Source: an uncultured Coriobacteriaceae bacterium (GTDB lineage: Bacteria; Actinomycetota; Coriobacteriia; Coriobacteriales; Atopobiaceae). From it: a stretch of DNA of 64,000 nt. Below the pieces are notes generated by a model, which saw only the letters and a program-made list of their open reading frames with translations, did no database searches and was not told where the DNA came from. The position numbers and the translations under genes were made by a program. Of the stretch, positions 34,311 through 43,106 are shown one piece after another. Numbering within the stretch: position 1 is the stretch's first letter; every line of letters starts with the position of its first letter. The stretch spans positions 1 to 64,000 of the forward strand of contig CAOJNB010000003.1 in assembly GCA_948439405.1 (NCBI GenBank). The letters run 5' to 3'.

Positions 34311-35377
34311 CGGTAGGTCACCTTCCCCGTGCCCTCGACGCACGCGCCGATGACGAAGGAGTCCTGGCCGGCGTCGGCGAGGGCGGCGCGCACGCGCTCG
34401 ACGTCGCCCTCCGCGCAGACGAGCGCCATGCCCACGCCCATGTTGAAGGTCTTGTAGGCCTCGTCGGGGGTGAGCCCGGCCTCGCGGACCATGTAGCCGA
34501 TCACGGGCGGGACGTCCCAGGCGGGGCCGTCCCCGCCGCCGCGCTCCACCACGGCGTCGACGTCGTCGGGCAGCACGCGGTTGAGGTTCTCGGTGATGCC
34601 GCCGCCCGTGATGTGCGCCATCGCCTTGATGGGCGCGCCGGCGCGCAGGGCGGCGAGCAGGGCGCCCGCGTAGATGGTGGTGGGGCGCAGGACGGCGTCG
34701 GCGAGGCTCTCGCCGCCGAGCTCGTCGAGCGGGCGGTTCAGCTCCTCGACGCTGCGGCCCTCGATGGCGACCTTGCGGACGAGCGAGTAGCCGTTGGAGT
34801 GGATGCCGGAGCTCGGGAGGCCCAGGACGACGTCGCCGGGGCGCACGTCCTCGCCGGTGATCATGCGCGAGCGGTCCACGACGCCGACGACGAAGCCCGC
34901 GAGGTCGTAGTCGTCCGGGTCCATCACGCCGGGATGCTCGGCCATCTCGCCGCCGACGAGCGCGCAGCCGCTCTGGCGGCACCCCTCGGCGATGCCGGAG
35001 ACGATCTCGGCCATGTGGGAGGCCTCGATGCGCCCGATCGCGACGTAGTCGAGGAAGAACAGGGGCTCGGCGCCGCAGGCCACGACGTCGTCGACGCACA
35101 TGGCCACCAGGTCGACGCCGACGGTGTCGTGACGGCCGAGCAGCTGGGCGATCGCGAGCTTGGTGCCGACGCCGTCGGTGCCCGAGACGAGCACCGGGTC
35201 GTCCATGCCCTTGAGGGCGGAGGCGTCGAAGAGCGACCCGAACCCTCCCAGGCCGCCGATGACCTCGGGGCGGCTCGTGCTGGCGACCGCGTCCTTGATC
35301 GCGTCGACGGCGCGGGCGCCCTCGTCGACGTCGACGCCGGCGTCCGCGTAGCTCACGTGGGCTCTCGTCTCACTCAT
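34307..35377 (-). CDS. purM: Phosphoribosylformylglycinamidine cyclo-ligase
   Basis: AIR synthetase, fifth step of purine synthesis. 356 aa, with the N-terminal glycine-rich ATP loop (GGLGGFGSLFD), DPVLVSGTDGVGTKL, DYVAIGRIEASHMAEIVSG and GLPSSGIHSNGYSLVRKV. Overlaps purF by eight bases and purN by four, so the three are translated together. Confidence 0.97.
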   Translation of the reverse strand: MSETRAHVSYADAGVDVDEGARAVDAIKDAVASTSRPEVIGGLGGFGSLFDASALKGMDDPVLVSGTDGVGTKLAIAQLLGRHDTVGVDLVAMCVDDVVACGAEPLFFLDYVAIGRIEASHMAEIVSGIAEGCRQSGCALVGGEMAEHPGVMDPDDYDLAGFVVGVVDRSRMITGEDVRPGDVVLGLPSSGIHSNGYSLVRKVAIEGRSVEELNRPLDELGGESLADAVLRPTTIYAGALLAALRAGAPIKAMAHITGGGITENLNRVLPDDVDAVVERGGGDGPAWDVPPVIGYMVREAGLTPDEAYKTFNMGVGMALVCAEGDVERVRAALADAGQDSFVIGACVEGTGKVTYR

Positions 35378-36908
35378 CCTGGGAACCTTTCTCCTGTACG
35401 GCCCTGAGGACCTCCTCGATCTGCATCTGGGACGCGGGCGAGGCGTGGTTGAGGTTGTTCGGCTCGAAGCCGTCGAGGAACTTGCCCGCCGAGAACGAGG
35501 GCGGGATCTCGACGGGGTAGTCGCCCGTGAAGCACGAGCAGCAGTACGCGTCGGGGGGCACGCACGACAGCAGCCCGTCGAGCGAAAGGAAGGCGAGGCT
35601 GTCGGCCCCGATGTGGGCGCAGACCTCGTCGCAGGACATGCTCGCGGAGATGAGCTGGTCCTGGGTCGCGGTGTCGATGCCGTAAAAGCACGGCCAGATC
35701 ACCTCGGGCGAGGCGACCCGCAGGTGCACCTCGGTGGCGCCGGCGTCGCGCAGCAGCTGGACGATCTGCTTGGACGTCGTGCCGCGCACGATCGAGTCGT
35801 CCACCATGAGCACGCGCTTGCCGGCCACGACGTCGGGCAGGACGTTGAGCTTGAGGCGCACGCCGAGGTCGCGCAGCTCCTGGGTGGGCTGGATGAAGGT
35901 GCGCGCGACGTAGCGGTTCTTCACGAGCCCGGTGCCGTAGGGCAGGTCGAGCTGGTGCGCGAAGCCCTCGGCGGCCGGCGTGCCGGAGTCCGGAACGCTC
36001 ATGACGAGGTCGACGTCGGCGGGGGCCTCCACGGCGAGGCGGCGCCCCATCGCGTTGCGCATCGCGTAGACCGAGGTTCCCTGGACGAGGGTGTCGGGGC
36101 GCGAGAAGTAGACGAGCTCGAAGATGCAGCTCGCCCGGTCGAGCGCGGGGACGCCCTGCATGCTCGTGAGGCCGTCGTCGGAGATGCGGATGATCTCGCC
36201 GGGCTCCACGTCGCGCACGAGGGTCGCGCCGACGATGTCGAGCGCGCAGGTCTCACTGGCCACGACCCAGCCGCGGTCCCCGGCGAGCCGTCCCAGGACG
36301 AGCGGGCGGATGCCGCGCGGGTCGCGGAAGGCGTACAGCGCGTTGTCGCGCAGCACCGTCATCGCGTAGCCGCCCTCGATCATCGACATCGTGTGCGCGA
36401 TGCCCTCGCGCAGGTGGCCCGTCTGCTCGGTGAAGTAGCCGATGAGCTTCGCGGCCACCTCGGAGTCCGTGTTGGAGCGGAAGGGCAGCACCAGGTTCGC
36501 GAGGTCGATGCGCAGCTGGTCGGAGTTGACGAGCGTGCCGTTGTGGGCGAGGGCGATCAAGGTGCTGTTGATCGCCGAGATGTGGGGCTGGGCGGACTCC
36601 CAGCTCCGGGCGCCCGAGGTCCCGTAGCGCACGTGCCCGATCGCGACCTTGCCGGGGAGCGCGGCGAGGTCCACGTCGCTGAACACCTCGTTCACGAGAC
36701 CCAGGTCCTTCCGGACGAGCACCGTGGAGCCGTCGCCGACGGCGATGCCCGCCGAGTCCTGGCCGCGGTGCTGCAGCGCGCGCAGGGCGAAGTAGGTGAG
36801 GCGGGCCACGTCGAGCTCGGGGGCCCAGACGCCGAAGACGCCGCACTCCTCCCTGAGCTTGTCGTCGTCCGGCTCGCGGCGCTCCGGCGTCCGGATGTCA
36901 TGCTCCAC
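35370..36908 (-). CDS. purF: Amidophosphoribosyltransferase
   Basis: Commits PRPP to purine synthesis using glutamine. GTG at 36908 with AGGAGG upstream. 512 aa with an N-terminal propeptide of about 21 residues before the catalytic Cys22 (REECGVFGVW). NTN-glutaminase domain then PRTase domain with PRPP loop VLMVDDSIVRGTTSKQ. The C-terminal CCSCF and other cysteines are the iron-sulfur cluster ligands of the B. subtilis-type enzyme, which is oxygen-sensitive. Located 32 bases after a class B sortase gene. Confidence 0.97.
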   Translation of the reverse strand: MEHDIRTPERREPDDDKLREECGVFGVWAPELDVARLTYFALRALQHRGQDSAGIAVGDGSTVLVRKDLGLVNEVFSDVDLAALPGKVAIGHVRYGTSGARSWESAQPHISAINSTLIALAHNGTLVNSDQLRIDLANLVLPFRSNTDSEVAAKLIGYFTEQTGHLREGIAHTMSMIEGGYAMTVLRDNALYAFRDPRGIRPLVLGRLAGDRGWVVASETCALDIVGATLVRDVEPGEIIRISDDGLTSMQGVPALDRASCIFELVYFSRPDTLVQGTSVYAMRNAMGRRLAVEAPADVDLVMSVPDSGTPAAEGFAHQLDLPYGTGLVKNRYVARTFIQPTQELRDLGVRLKLNVLPDVVAGKRVLMVDDSIVRGTTSKQIVQLLRDAGATEVHLRVASPEVIWPCFYGIDTATQDQLISASMSCDEVCAHIGADSLAFLSLDGLLSCVPPDAYCCSCFTGDYPVEIPPSFSAGKFLDGFEPNNLNHASPASQMQIEEVLRAVQEKGSQDE

Positions 36909-36940
36909 CTTCGTCCTCCTTCCCTCCCCGCAGGCCACGC

Positions 36941-37741
36941 CTACGAGGAGACCTCGCCCTTGGGGACGCAGACGAGGACCGTCCGGCCCTCCCCCTCGAT
37001 ATAGTTGCACGTGCACAGCGTGAGGACGTGCTCGGCGTCCGCGACGGCGGACGCCGCGTCGTCGGCCGCGACGACGGAGTCCTCGAGCAGGCCCGTCAGG
37101 TAGGCCTCGCGTTCCTCGTCCGAGGTGAACGAGAAGGTGCGTACGTCCTGGTCGGTCGCCTGGGTGTAGTAGACGAGCAGGGGCTCGAGCTCGAAGGCCT
37201 CGTCCTCCGTCACGTACCACACGGTGTCGACGGCGTCGAAGGCCTCCTGGTCGTCCATGTTCGCGACGGTGCGGAACATCGCGCCGTTGCGCAGGTTGTG
37301 CCCGAACAGCACCGTCTGGGCGTCCCGCATGCCGGGCGCCCGGCACTCGTAGTCCAGGAACACCTGCCCGCCGACGCCCGGCTCGCCGTAGGCCGTGTAC
37401 TCTAGGTAGTAGTCGTTGTCCTCGCCCTGGTAGACGGGGTAGTTCACGGGCGTGCCGGGAATCTGGAGCCAGGCCACGACGTCGTCGTTGACCGCCTTGA
37501 GCGCGTCCCAGTCCACCTGGGGGGCGCGCGAGGCGTCGTCGCTCACCTCCGCGAAGGCGGCGAGCTCCTCGTTGACCCGGTCCTGCCGCCAGTAGCCCCA
37601 CTGCGTGTAGAGGAACATCCCCGCGGCGACGAGCAGCAGGGCGACGCCCGCGACGAGCAGGACGCGCGAGAGCAGGTCTGGACGGCGGCGAGGCGGCTCG
37701 GGGGCCAGGTGCCTGCCGCGCGGCGGCGCGGCGTGGCGCAT
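36941..37741 (-). CDS. Class B sortase
   Basis: Membrane-anchored transpeptidase that links surface proteins or pilins to the wall. 266 aa with an N-terminal membrane helix (about residues 25-45, LLVAGVALLLVAAGMFLY) and the SrtB-type catalytic fold. Catalytic His is in LFGHNLRNGAMF, Cys in LTLCTCNYIEGEG and Arg in GRTVLVCV. TLxTC is the sortase signature. It sits inside the purine operon, 7 bases after the purE stop, with no SD of note, so it is probably coupled to purE. No substrate with a sorting motif was seen in the window. Confidence 0.9.
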   Translation of the reverse strand: MRHAAPPRGRHLAPEPPRRRPDLLSRVLLVAGVALLLVAAGMFLYTQWGYWRQDRVNEELAAFAEVSDDASRAPQVDWDALKAVNDDVVAWLQIPGTPVNYPVYQGEDNDYYLEYTAYGEPGVGGQVFLDYECRAPGMRDAQTVLFGHNLRNGAMFRTVANMDDQEAFDAVDTVWYVTEDEAFELEPLLVYYTQATDQDVRTFSFTSDEEREAYLTGLLEDSVVAADDAASAVADAEHVLTLCTCNYIEGEGRTVLVCVPKGEVSS

Positions 37742-37748
37742 CGGGGCG

Positions 37749-38210
37749 CTAGCCCTCGGCCATCTGCCGCTTGAGCTCCGCGACCCGGTCGCGGTACTCG
37801 GGCATCGTCGCGCCCAGGATCTGGGTCGCGTAGATGGCGGCGTTCTTCGCGCCGTTGATCGCGACGCAGGCCACGGGCACGCCCGAGGGCATCTGGACCA
37901 TGGACAGCAGGGAGTCCAGGCCGCCGAGGTCGCTCGTCTTCATCGGGACGCCGATCACGGGCAGCGGGGTGTAGGCTGCCACGACGCCGCCCAGGTGCGC
38001 GGCCTTGCCGGCGGCGGCGACGATGACCTTGATCCCGCGGTCCGCCGCGGTGGAGGCCCACTCGTGGACCTTAGCGGGGCTGCGGTGGGCGGAGGCGACC
38101 ACGACCTCGCTGGGGACGCCGAGCTCCTCGAGCTGGGTCACGCACGCCTCCATCGTCGGCATGTCGGACTCCGATCCCATGATGATGCCGACCAGCGGCT
38201 TCCCCTCCAT
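37749..38210 (-). CDS. purE: N5-carboxyaminoimidazole ribonucleotide mutase
   Basis: Class I PurE of purine synthesis. 153 aa. [10 protein letters not shown] (substrate loop), [13 protein letters not shown] (catalytic His region) and [14 protein letters not shown] all match. No purK or purB is present in the window. GGGAGAG precedes the ATG. Follows a small unknown gene by 32 bases. Confidence 0.96.
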   Translation of the reverse strand: MEGKPLVGIIMGSESDMPTMEACVTQLEELGVPSEVVVASAHRSPAKVHEWASTAADRGIKVIVAAAGKAAHLGGVVAAYTPLPVIGVPMKTSDLGGLDSLLSMVQMPSGVPVACVAINGAKNAAIYATQILGATMPEYRDRVAELKRQMAEG

Positions 38211-38242
38211 GGCCTCTCCCTTCGGCTCGCCCGTCGCGTCCG

Positions 38243-38434
38243 TCAAGTATAGACGCGCCCGGGGTCGCGGGGCGAGAGGACGTGGCGGCCCTCCCCGTCG
38301 CGCTCCCAGGCGAGGCCGAGCGCCTCCGCCATCGAGAGCGCCCCGTAGTAGCGCTCGCGCGACGCCTCGTCGAGCGCGAGGGCGAAGAGCCCGTCGAGCC
38401 ACGAGGCTCCCTCCGCCAGCAGGACCGGGTCCAC
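38243..38434 (-). CDS. Small unknown protein at the head of the purine operon
   Basis: 63-aa protein from a GTG at 38434 with AAGGGAGGTCCCC upstream; the frame is open to 38509 but without ribosome-binding support. Contains an amphipathic segment ([20 protein letters not shown]) and an aromatic/charged tail. I do not recognise the family. It lies 32 bases before purE and is divergent from a small XRE regulator, which may control it. Confidence 0.5.
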   Translation of the reverse strand: MDPVLLAEGASWLDGLFALALDEASRERYYGALSMAEALGLAWERDGEGRHVLSPRDPGRVYT

Positions 38435-38523
38435 GGGGACCTCCCTTCGCGGGGCTCCGGCGCGCCCGCGCGGGCGCCCATTCCCCTTTGGAATAATCCG
38501 TCCGCCCATCGTAGCTTGCCTGC

Positions 38524-38793
38524 ATGGACGTGACGGCGAACAAGGTCGTGGGTCGCAGGATCCGCAAGCTGCGCGAGGCGGCCGGCCTCTCCCAGGCCGA
38601 GCTGGGACGTCGCGTGGGCCGCTCGCAGTCCGAGATCGCCAAGATCGAGATGGGGGAGCGGCGCCTCCCCTACGTCGAGTCCTTCCTGTTCGCCGAGGCC
38701 CTCGACGCTGGCTGGGACGTCCTCGCCCAGGAGGTCGTGGCGGGGCTGCGCGAGGCCGGGCTCGACCCGTGCGACCCGCGCTCCTTCACGTAA
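38524..38793 (+). CDS. Small XRE-family HTH regulator
   Basis: 89 aa, almost entirely one Cro/CI-type helix-turn-helix: [20 protein letters not shown] then [20 protein letters not shown] (about residues 6-45). No sensor domain. Divergently transcribed from the small gene before purE, with about 90 bases between the two starts, so autoregulation and control of the neighbour are plausible. Target not known. Confidence 0.85.
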   Translation: MDVTANKVVGRRIRKLREAAGLSQAELGRRVGRSQSEIAKIEMGERRLPYVESFLFAEALDAGWDVLAQEVVAGLREAGLDPCDPRSFT

Positions 38794-38860
38794 CGAACAC
38801 GGCCCAGGCGTATCCTCTCCGCACGGCATCGGTCCATCAGTCCATGCGAAGGAGAATCCC

Positions 38861-39733
38861 ATGAACAATGCCAGGAGTCTGTACCTCTACAAGCGCAGGG
38901 GCGCCTACATCCCGCGTATCGCCGCCGTGCACGACCTGTGCGGGTACGGCAAGTGCTCGCTCGGCGTCGCCATCCCCGTGCTCTCCGCCGCCGGCTGCGA
39001 CGTGTGCCCCGTCCCGACGTCGCTGTTCTCGGCCCACACCAAGTACCCCGTGTTCCACATGCACGACACCACCAACATGCTCGACGCCTACCTCGACGCG
39101 TGGGCGCAGGAGGGCGTCGAGGTCGACGCCGTGTACTCCGGCTTCCTGGGCGCGCCGGCGCAGGTCGACTGCATCCGCCGCATCTATCGCGAGCACCCGG
39201 ACGCCCTGCGCGTCGTCGACCCGGTGATGGGCGACGGCGGCGAGATGTACCCCACCTACACCGAGGAGCTCTGCCGGGCGACGGCCGACCTCGTCGACGG
39301 CGCGGACCTCGTCCTGCCCAACCTCACCGAGGCCTCGATCCTCACCGGCATCCCCTACGAGGGCCAGGACGTCTCCGACGAGTTCGTGGCCCGCAACGCC
39401 TCCGCCCTGCTCGAGATGGGCGCCAAGGCCGTCGTGATCAAGGGCGTCGTCCGCGGCGACGGGCTCATCCGCAACTTCATCCAGGTCGCCGGCGGCGAGC
39501 TCGAGGGGACCGAGGGCGAGCTGCTGCCCTACATGCTCCACGGCACCGGGGACCTCTACGCCAGCGGCGTGCTGGCGGCCGTCATGAGCGGCAGGAACCT
39601 CCTGGACGCCGTGCGCTTCTCCAACGGCTTCGTCACGGCCTGCATGCGCGTGACGCGCGAGCAGCCCGACTACGAGATGCGCGGCGTCTCGTTCGAGACC
39701 GAGCTCGGCGAGGTCACCCGCCTGGTCGGCTAG
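38861..39733 (+). CDS. pdxY: Pyridoxal/pyridoxamine kinase
   Basis: Vitamin B6 salvage kinase of the ribokinase fold. 290 aa, SD AAGGAG. HDLCGYGKCSLGVAIPVLSA is the substrate region (GxGxCSL), VDPVMGDGGEMYP the Mg/ATP region, PNLTEASILTG and MLHGTGDLYASGVLAA with the catalytic Asp in GTGD. Its stop overlaps the convergent downstream gene's stop at CTAG. Could also be annotated pdxK. Confidence 0.88.
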   Translation: MNNARSLYLYKRRGAYIPRIAAVHDLCGYGKCSLGVAIPVLSAAGCDVCPVPTSLFSAHTKYPVFHMHDTTNMLDAYLDAWAQEGVEVDAVYSGFLGAPAQVDCIRRIYREHPDALRVVDPVMGDGGEMYPTYTEELCRATADLVDGADLVLPNLTEASILTGIPYEGQDVSDEFVARNASALLEMGAKAVVIKGVVRGDGLIRNFIQVAGGELEGTEGELLPYMLHGTGDLYASGVLAAVMSGRNLLDAVRFSNGFVTACMRVTREQPDYEMRGVSFETELGEVTRLVG

Positions 39734-40587
39734 GCGAGGAGGTCCTCCCCGGAGCCATCGGCACCGACTGGCGCCCCCGTCGTTTCGGCGGGGGCGTCCT
39801 CGTCGGGCGCGGGCAGCACGATCGGACCCGCCACGAGGTCGCGCAGCTCGTCGGCCATGTCCTCGTCGACGCCGGAGATAGTGCAGGAGAAGGTGATGCC
39901 CTCCTCCGTCGTCTCCTTCGTCCAGACGAACGTCATGAAGCCCGTGAGCTCCGCGCGCGCCGAGAGCGGCGAGCCCGCGTCGGCCCTGAGGTCGCCGTCC
40001 TCGTCCACGTACACGTTCACGTGGTAGATGACCGTGTCGATGTCGGGGTTGAGCAGCGCGTTCACGGAGAGCGCCGTGGCCTGGATCTGCGAGCGGGAGA
40101 GGCAGTCGAGCACGTCGTGCGAGCCGGTGCTCGTGACGCTCACCTCGATGCGGCCCGTCGCCTCGTCGGCCTCCTGCACGACGAAGTCCTCCGGGAACTG
40201 GGTGAACCCGTCTCCCCACTCGACGCCGAGGCGCATCGCCGAGCTCACCGAGGCGACGCTCACGTCCTCCGAGAGGGCGGAGGCCGAGCCGCGGCGCACG
40301 ACCGCGAAGGCCACCTGGACCAGGACGACGAGGGTGACCGCCACGACGACCGCCACGACCGCGCGCCGGTTGGCGCGGCGCTCCGCGTCGGCGCCGGAGG
40401 GGTCGGCCTCGGGGTCGAGCGGGTCGACCTCGACGGCGGAGCGCCCCGAGCTCCTGCGCTCGTGCTCGGCGCGGGAGCGCTCCTCGTCGACGTGGCCCGT
40501 CTCGTCGACGGTGGAGAACAGGCGCTCGGCCTCGTCGGCGGACAGGCTCCCCGGGCCGGGCCGCAGCCGCCTGGGCGCGCCCGCCAT
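39730..40587 (-). CDS. Membrane-anchored unknown protein
   Basis: 285 aa. A charged cytoplasmic N-terminus (about residues 1-72) is followed by one membrane helix (AVVAVVVAVTLVVLVQVAFAVV, about 73-95). A soluble extracytoplasmic domain follows (about 110-255; mixed polar strands such as DTVIYHVNVYVDEDG). An acidic Pro-rich tail ends it. No family recognised. It starts 2 bases after the ABC exporter stop (TAGCGATG), so it probably works with or is regulated together with that exporter. Stop codons of this gene and pdxY overlap. Confidence 0.7.
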   Translation of the reverse strand: MAGAPRRLRPGPGSLSADEAERLFSTVDETGHVDEERSRAEHERRSSGRSAVEVDPLDPEADPSGADAERRANRRAVVAVVVAVTLVVLVQVAFAVVRRGSASALSEDVSVASVSSAMRLGVEWGDGFTQFPEDFVVQEADEATGRIEVSVTSTGSHDVLDCLSRSQIQATALSVNALLNPDIDTVIYHVNVYVDEDGDLRADAGSPLSARAELTGFMTFVWTKETTEEGITFSCTISGVDEDMADELRDLVAGPIVLPAPDEDAPAETTGAPVGADGSGEDLLA

Positions 40588-40589
40588 CG

Positions 40590-42362
40590 CTAGCCGGCCC
40601 CCTCGCCGAACTGCATCCGGTAGTAGCGCGCGTAGACGCCGCCCCGCGCGAGCAGCTCCTCGTGCGTCCCGCGCTCGACGATCCTGCCCCCCTCGACGGT
40701 GGCGATCTCGTCGGCGCCCTTGATGGTGGAGAGGCGGTGCGCGATGACGATGGTGGTCCTGCCGCGGGCGAGTGCGTCGAGGGCGGCCTGGACCGCGTGC
40801 TCGCTCTCGTTGTCGAGCGCGGAGGTCGCCTCGTCGAGGATCAGGATCTTCGGGTCCTTGAGGAACACGCGGGCGATCGCGATGCGCTGGCGCTGGCCTC
40901 CCGAGAGGGTGCTGCCGCGCTCGCCGACGACCGTCTCGTAGCCGTCGGGCAGCGACATGACGAAGTCGTGGATGTCGGCCGCCTTGGCGGCCGCGACGAC
41001 CTCCTCGAAGCTCGCGCCGGGCCTGCCGTAGGCGATGTTGTCGAAGATGGTACTGCCGAACAGGTAGACCTCCTGCTGCACCATCCCGATCGCCTGGCGC
41101 AGCGACTTCTGCGTCACCTGGCGCACGTCCTGGCCGTCGATGCTGATCGAGCCGGCGTCGACATCGTAGAAGCGGGGCAGGAGCGAGCAGGCGGTCGTCT
41201 TGCCGCCGCCCGAGGGGCCGACGAGCGCGACCGTGACGCCGGGCCGCAGGTCGAGGTCGAAGCCGGAGAGCACCTCGACGTCGGGGTTGGTGGGATAGGA
41301 GAAGCGGACGCCCTCGTAGCGCACGGCGCCCTCCGTCACCTCGATGGGACGGGCGTCGGGGGCGTCGACGACGTCGGGGACGGTGTCGAGGACCTCGGTC
41401 AGGCGCCGGAAGCCGGCGGCGGCCTTCTGCAGCGTCTCCGTGAAGTTGAGCAGGTTCTCGATCGGCGTCGTGAACAGGGTGATGTAGAGCGCGTAGGTGG
41501 CGAGGTCGGCGGCCTGCATCTCGCCGCGGGCGACGAGGTAGCCGCCGAGCACGATCACGACGGTGTAGAGCGAGCCCATGAAGGCGGAGACGGCCGCCGT
41601 GTAGCGGCCCATCGTGTGGTACATCTCCTCCTTCGCCTGCAGGTACGCCTCGTTGGCGTCGGCGAAGCGGGCGCTCTCCACCCCCTCGTTCGCGAAGCTC
41701 TTGACCACGCGGGCGCCTGCGAGCGAATCCTCGAGCTGGGTGTTCACGTCGCTGATCTTGAGGCGGTTCTCCCGGTAGACGGCGCGCATGCGCAGGTTGG
41801 CGCGGACGTTGTAGGCCATGAGCACCGCGGCGACAAGCGCGAGGGCGAGCGAGAGCTTCCAGTTGATCGTCGCGAGCAGGACGAACGAGCCGCACACCTC
41901 GAGGACGCACAGCAGGACGAACTCGGGGCCGTGGTGCGCGGCCTCGGAGATGTCGAACAGGTCCGAGACGACGCGGCTCATCAGGTCGCCCGTCTTGTTG
42001 CGGTCGAAGTAGGAGAAGCTGAAGCGCTCGTAGGTGTCGAAGAGGTCCTGGCGCATCGTCGACTCCATGCGCGCGCCCATGATGTGGCCCCAGGCGCCCA
42101 CGAAGTACTTGCAGGCGAAGCGGACGGCGTACATGGCCACGAGGCCGATCGCCAGGTAGCCCAGCACGCCCATGACCTCGGAGGCGCCGCGCGCGAAGAG
42201 GTTGCCCGTCACCTCGCGCAGGACGTAGGGGAAGGCGAGGTCGATCGCGGCGATGAGGACCGCGCAGACGGTGTCCGCGACGAACAGACCGAGGTGGGGC
42301 CGGTAGTACGAGAGGAAGAGGCCGACGGGCGAGACGCGGCGGCGGCCGGCGCGCGCCGTCAC
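40590..42362 (-). CDS. ABC exporter half-transporter (membrane + ATPase)
   Basis: 590-aa type IV ABC exporter. GTG at 42362 overlaps the NUDIX stop in GTGA. Six membrane helices (about residues 1-310) then the ATPase with Walker A LVGPSGGGKTTACSLL, Q-loop, signature LSGGQRQRIAIARV, Walker B ILILDEATSALD and H-loop IAHRLSTI. Normally works as a homodimer; no second half-transporter gene is nearby. MsbA/lipid/drug-type architecture, substrate unknown. Confidence 0.92.
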   Translation of the reverse strand: MTARAGRRRVSPVGLFLSYYRPHLGLFVADTVCAVLIAAIDLAFPYVLREVTGNLFARGASEVMGVLGYLAIGLVAMYAVRFACKYFVGAWGHIMGARMESTMRQDLFDTYERFSFSYFDRNKTGDLMSRVVSDLFDISEAAHHGPEFVLLCVLEVCGSFVLLATINWKLSLALALVAAVLMAYNVRANLRMRAVYRENRLKISDVNTQLEDSLAGARVVKSFANEGVESARFADANEAYLQAKEEMYHTMGRYTAAVSAFMGSLYTVVIVLGGYLVARGEMQAADLATYALYITLFTTPIENLLNFTETLQKAAAGFRRLTEVLDTVPDVVDAPDARPIEVTEGAVRYEGVRFSYPTNPDVEVLSGFDLDLRPGVTVALVGPSGGGKTTACSLLPRFYDVDAGSISIDGQDVRQVTQKSLRQAIGMVQQEVYLFGSTIFDNIAYGRPGASFEEVVAAAKAADIHDFVMSLPDGYETVVGERGSTLSGGQRQRIAIARVFLKDPKILILDEATSALDNESEHAVQAALDALARGRTTIVIAHRLSTIKGADEIATVEGGRIVERGTHEELLARGGVYARYYRMQFGEGAG

Positions 42363-43102
42363 GCGGGCCCGCCGTCGTCGGGAGGGGCGAGGCGGCGCAG
42401 CACGGCGTCGCAGGCGAGCGCGCCGACCACGGTCTTGGCGTCCTCGACCCGGCCGTCGAGCACGGCGTCTACGAGCTCGCTCACGTCCACGAGGTCCACG
42501 TTGATGAACTCGTCGGCGTCGGGGGCGGCCTCCGCCTGGGTGAGCCCGGTCGCCATGAACAGGTGGATGAGCTCGTCGCAGAACCCGCCCGAGGTGGCGA
42601 TCGTGGTGAGGTAGGCCATGCGCCCCGCCTCCATGCCCGTCTCCTCGCGCAGCTCGCGCCGCGCGCAGTCGAGCGGGTCCTCGCCGGGGTCGAGCTTGCC
42701 GGCGGGCACCTCGACCGTGACGCGGCCGAGTGCCGTGCGGTACTGGCGCACCAGGCACACGCGGCCCTCGTCGGTGAGGGCGACGATCGCGACCGCGCCG
42801 TTGTGGCGCACGACGTCGCGCACGGCGTGCCTGCCGTCGGGAAGCGTCACGCCGAGGCGGCTCACCGAGAAGATCCTGCCCGTCCAGGCGGTCTCCTCGG
42901 AGTCGACGCGCTCCTCGAGGGAGGCGTCGCGCGGGTCGTCGCCGCCGGGGACGAAGCCGCGCTCGACCGCCTCGCCGACGCGCCCCGTCGAGCGACGGTC
43001 GCCGTCGAAGCTCAGCGCGTCGGTCGCGTCGCGCAGGGGCCCGACCTCGACGGGCAGCGGGCGCCCCTCGTCGAGGCCGTCGCGACCCTCGGCTCCCGCC
43101 AT
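42359..43102 (-). CDS. NUDIX hydrolase (ADP-ribose pyrophosphatase type)
   Basis: 247 aa with a complete Nudix box at about residues 155-177: GKLDPGEDPLDCARRELREE then TGM. AGRIF-like strand and VEVPAGKLDPGE fit ADP-ribose pyrophosphatases. A 65-residue N-terminal stretch before the domain is low complexity and charged; its start may be internal but the ATG at 43102, 4 bases from the purD stop, is well placed for coupling. Last base shared with the ABC gene's start. Confidence 0.85.
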   Translation of the reverse strand: MAGAEGRDGLDEGRPLPVEVGPLRDATDALSFDGDRRSTGRVGEAVERGFVPGGDDPRDASLEERVDSEETAWTGRIFSVSRLGVTLPDGRHAVRDVVRHNGAVAIVALTDEGRVCLVRQYRTALGRVTVEVPAGKLDPGEDPLDCARRELREETGMEAGRMAYLTTIATSGGFCDELIHLFMATGLTQAEAAPDADEFINVDLVDVSELVDAVLDGRVEDAKTVVGALACDAVLRRLAPPDDGGPA

Positions 43103-43106
43103 CGCG

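Noticed and set aside
38243-38793. Possible toxin-antitoxin pair of small gene and XRE regulator
   Set aside because: They are divergent rather than cotranscribed, and the small protein shows no RelE/HipA/HigB-type features.
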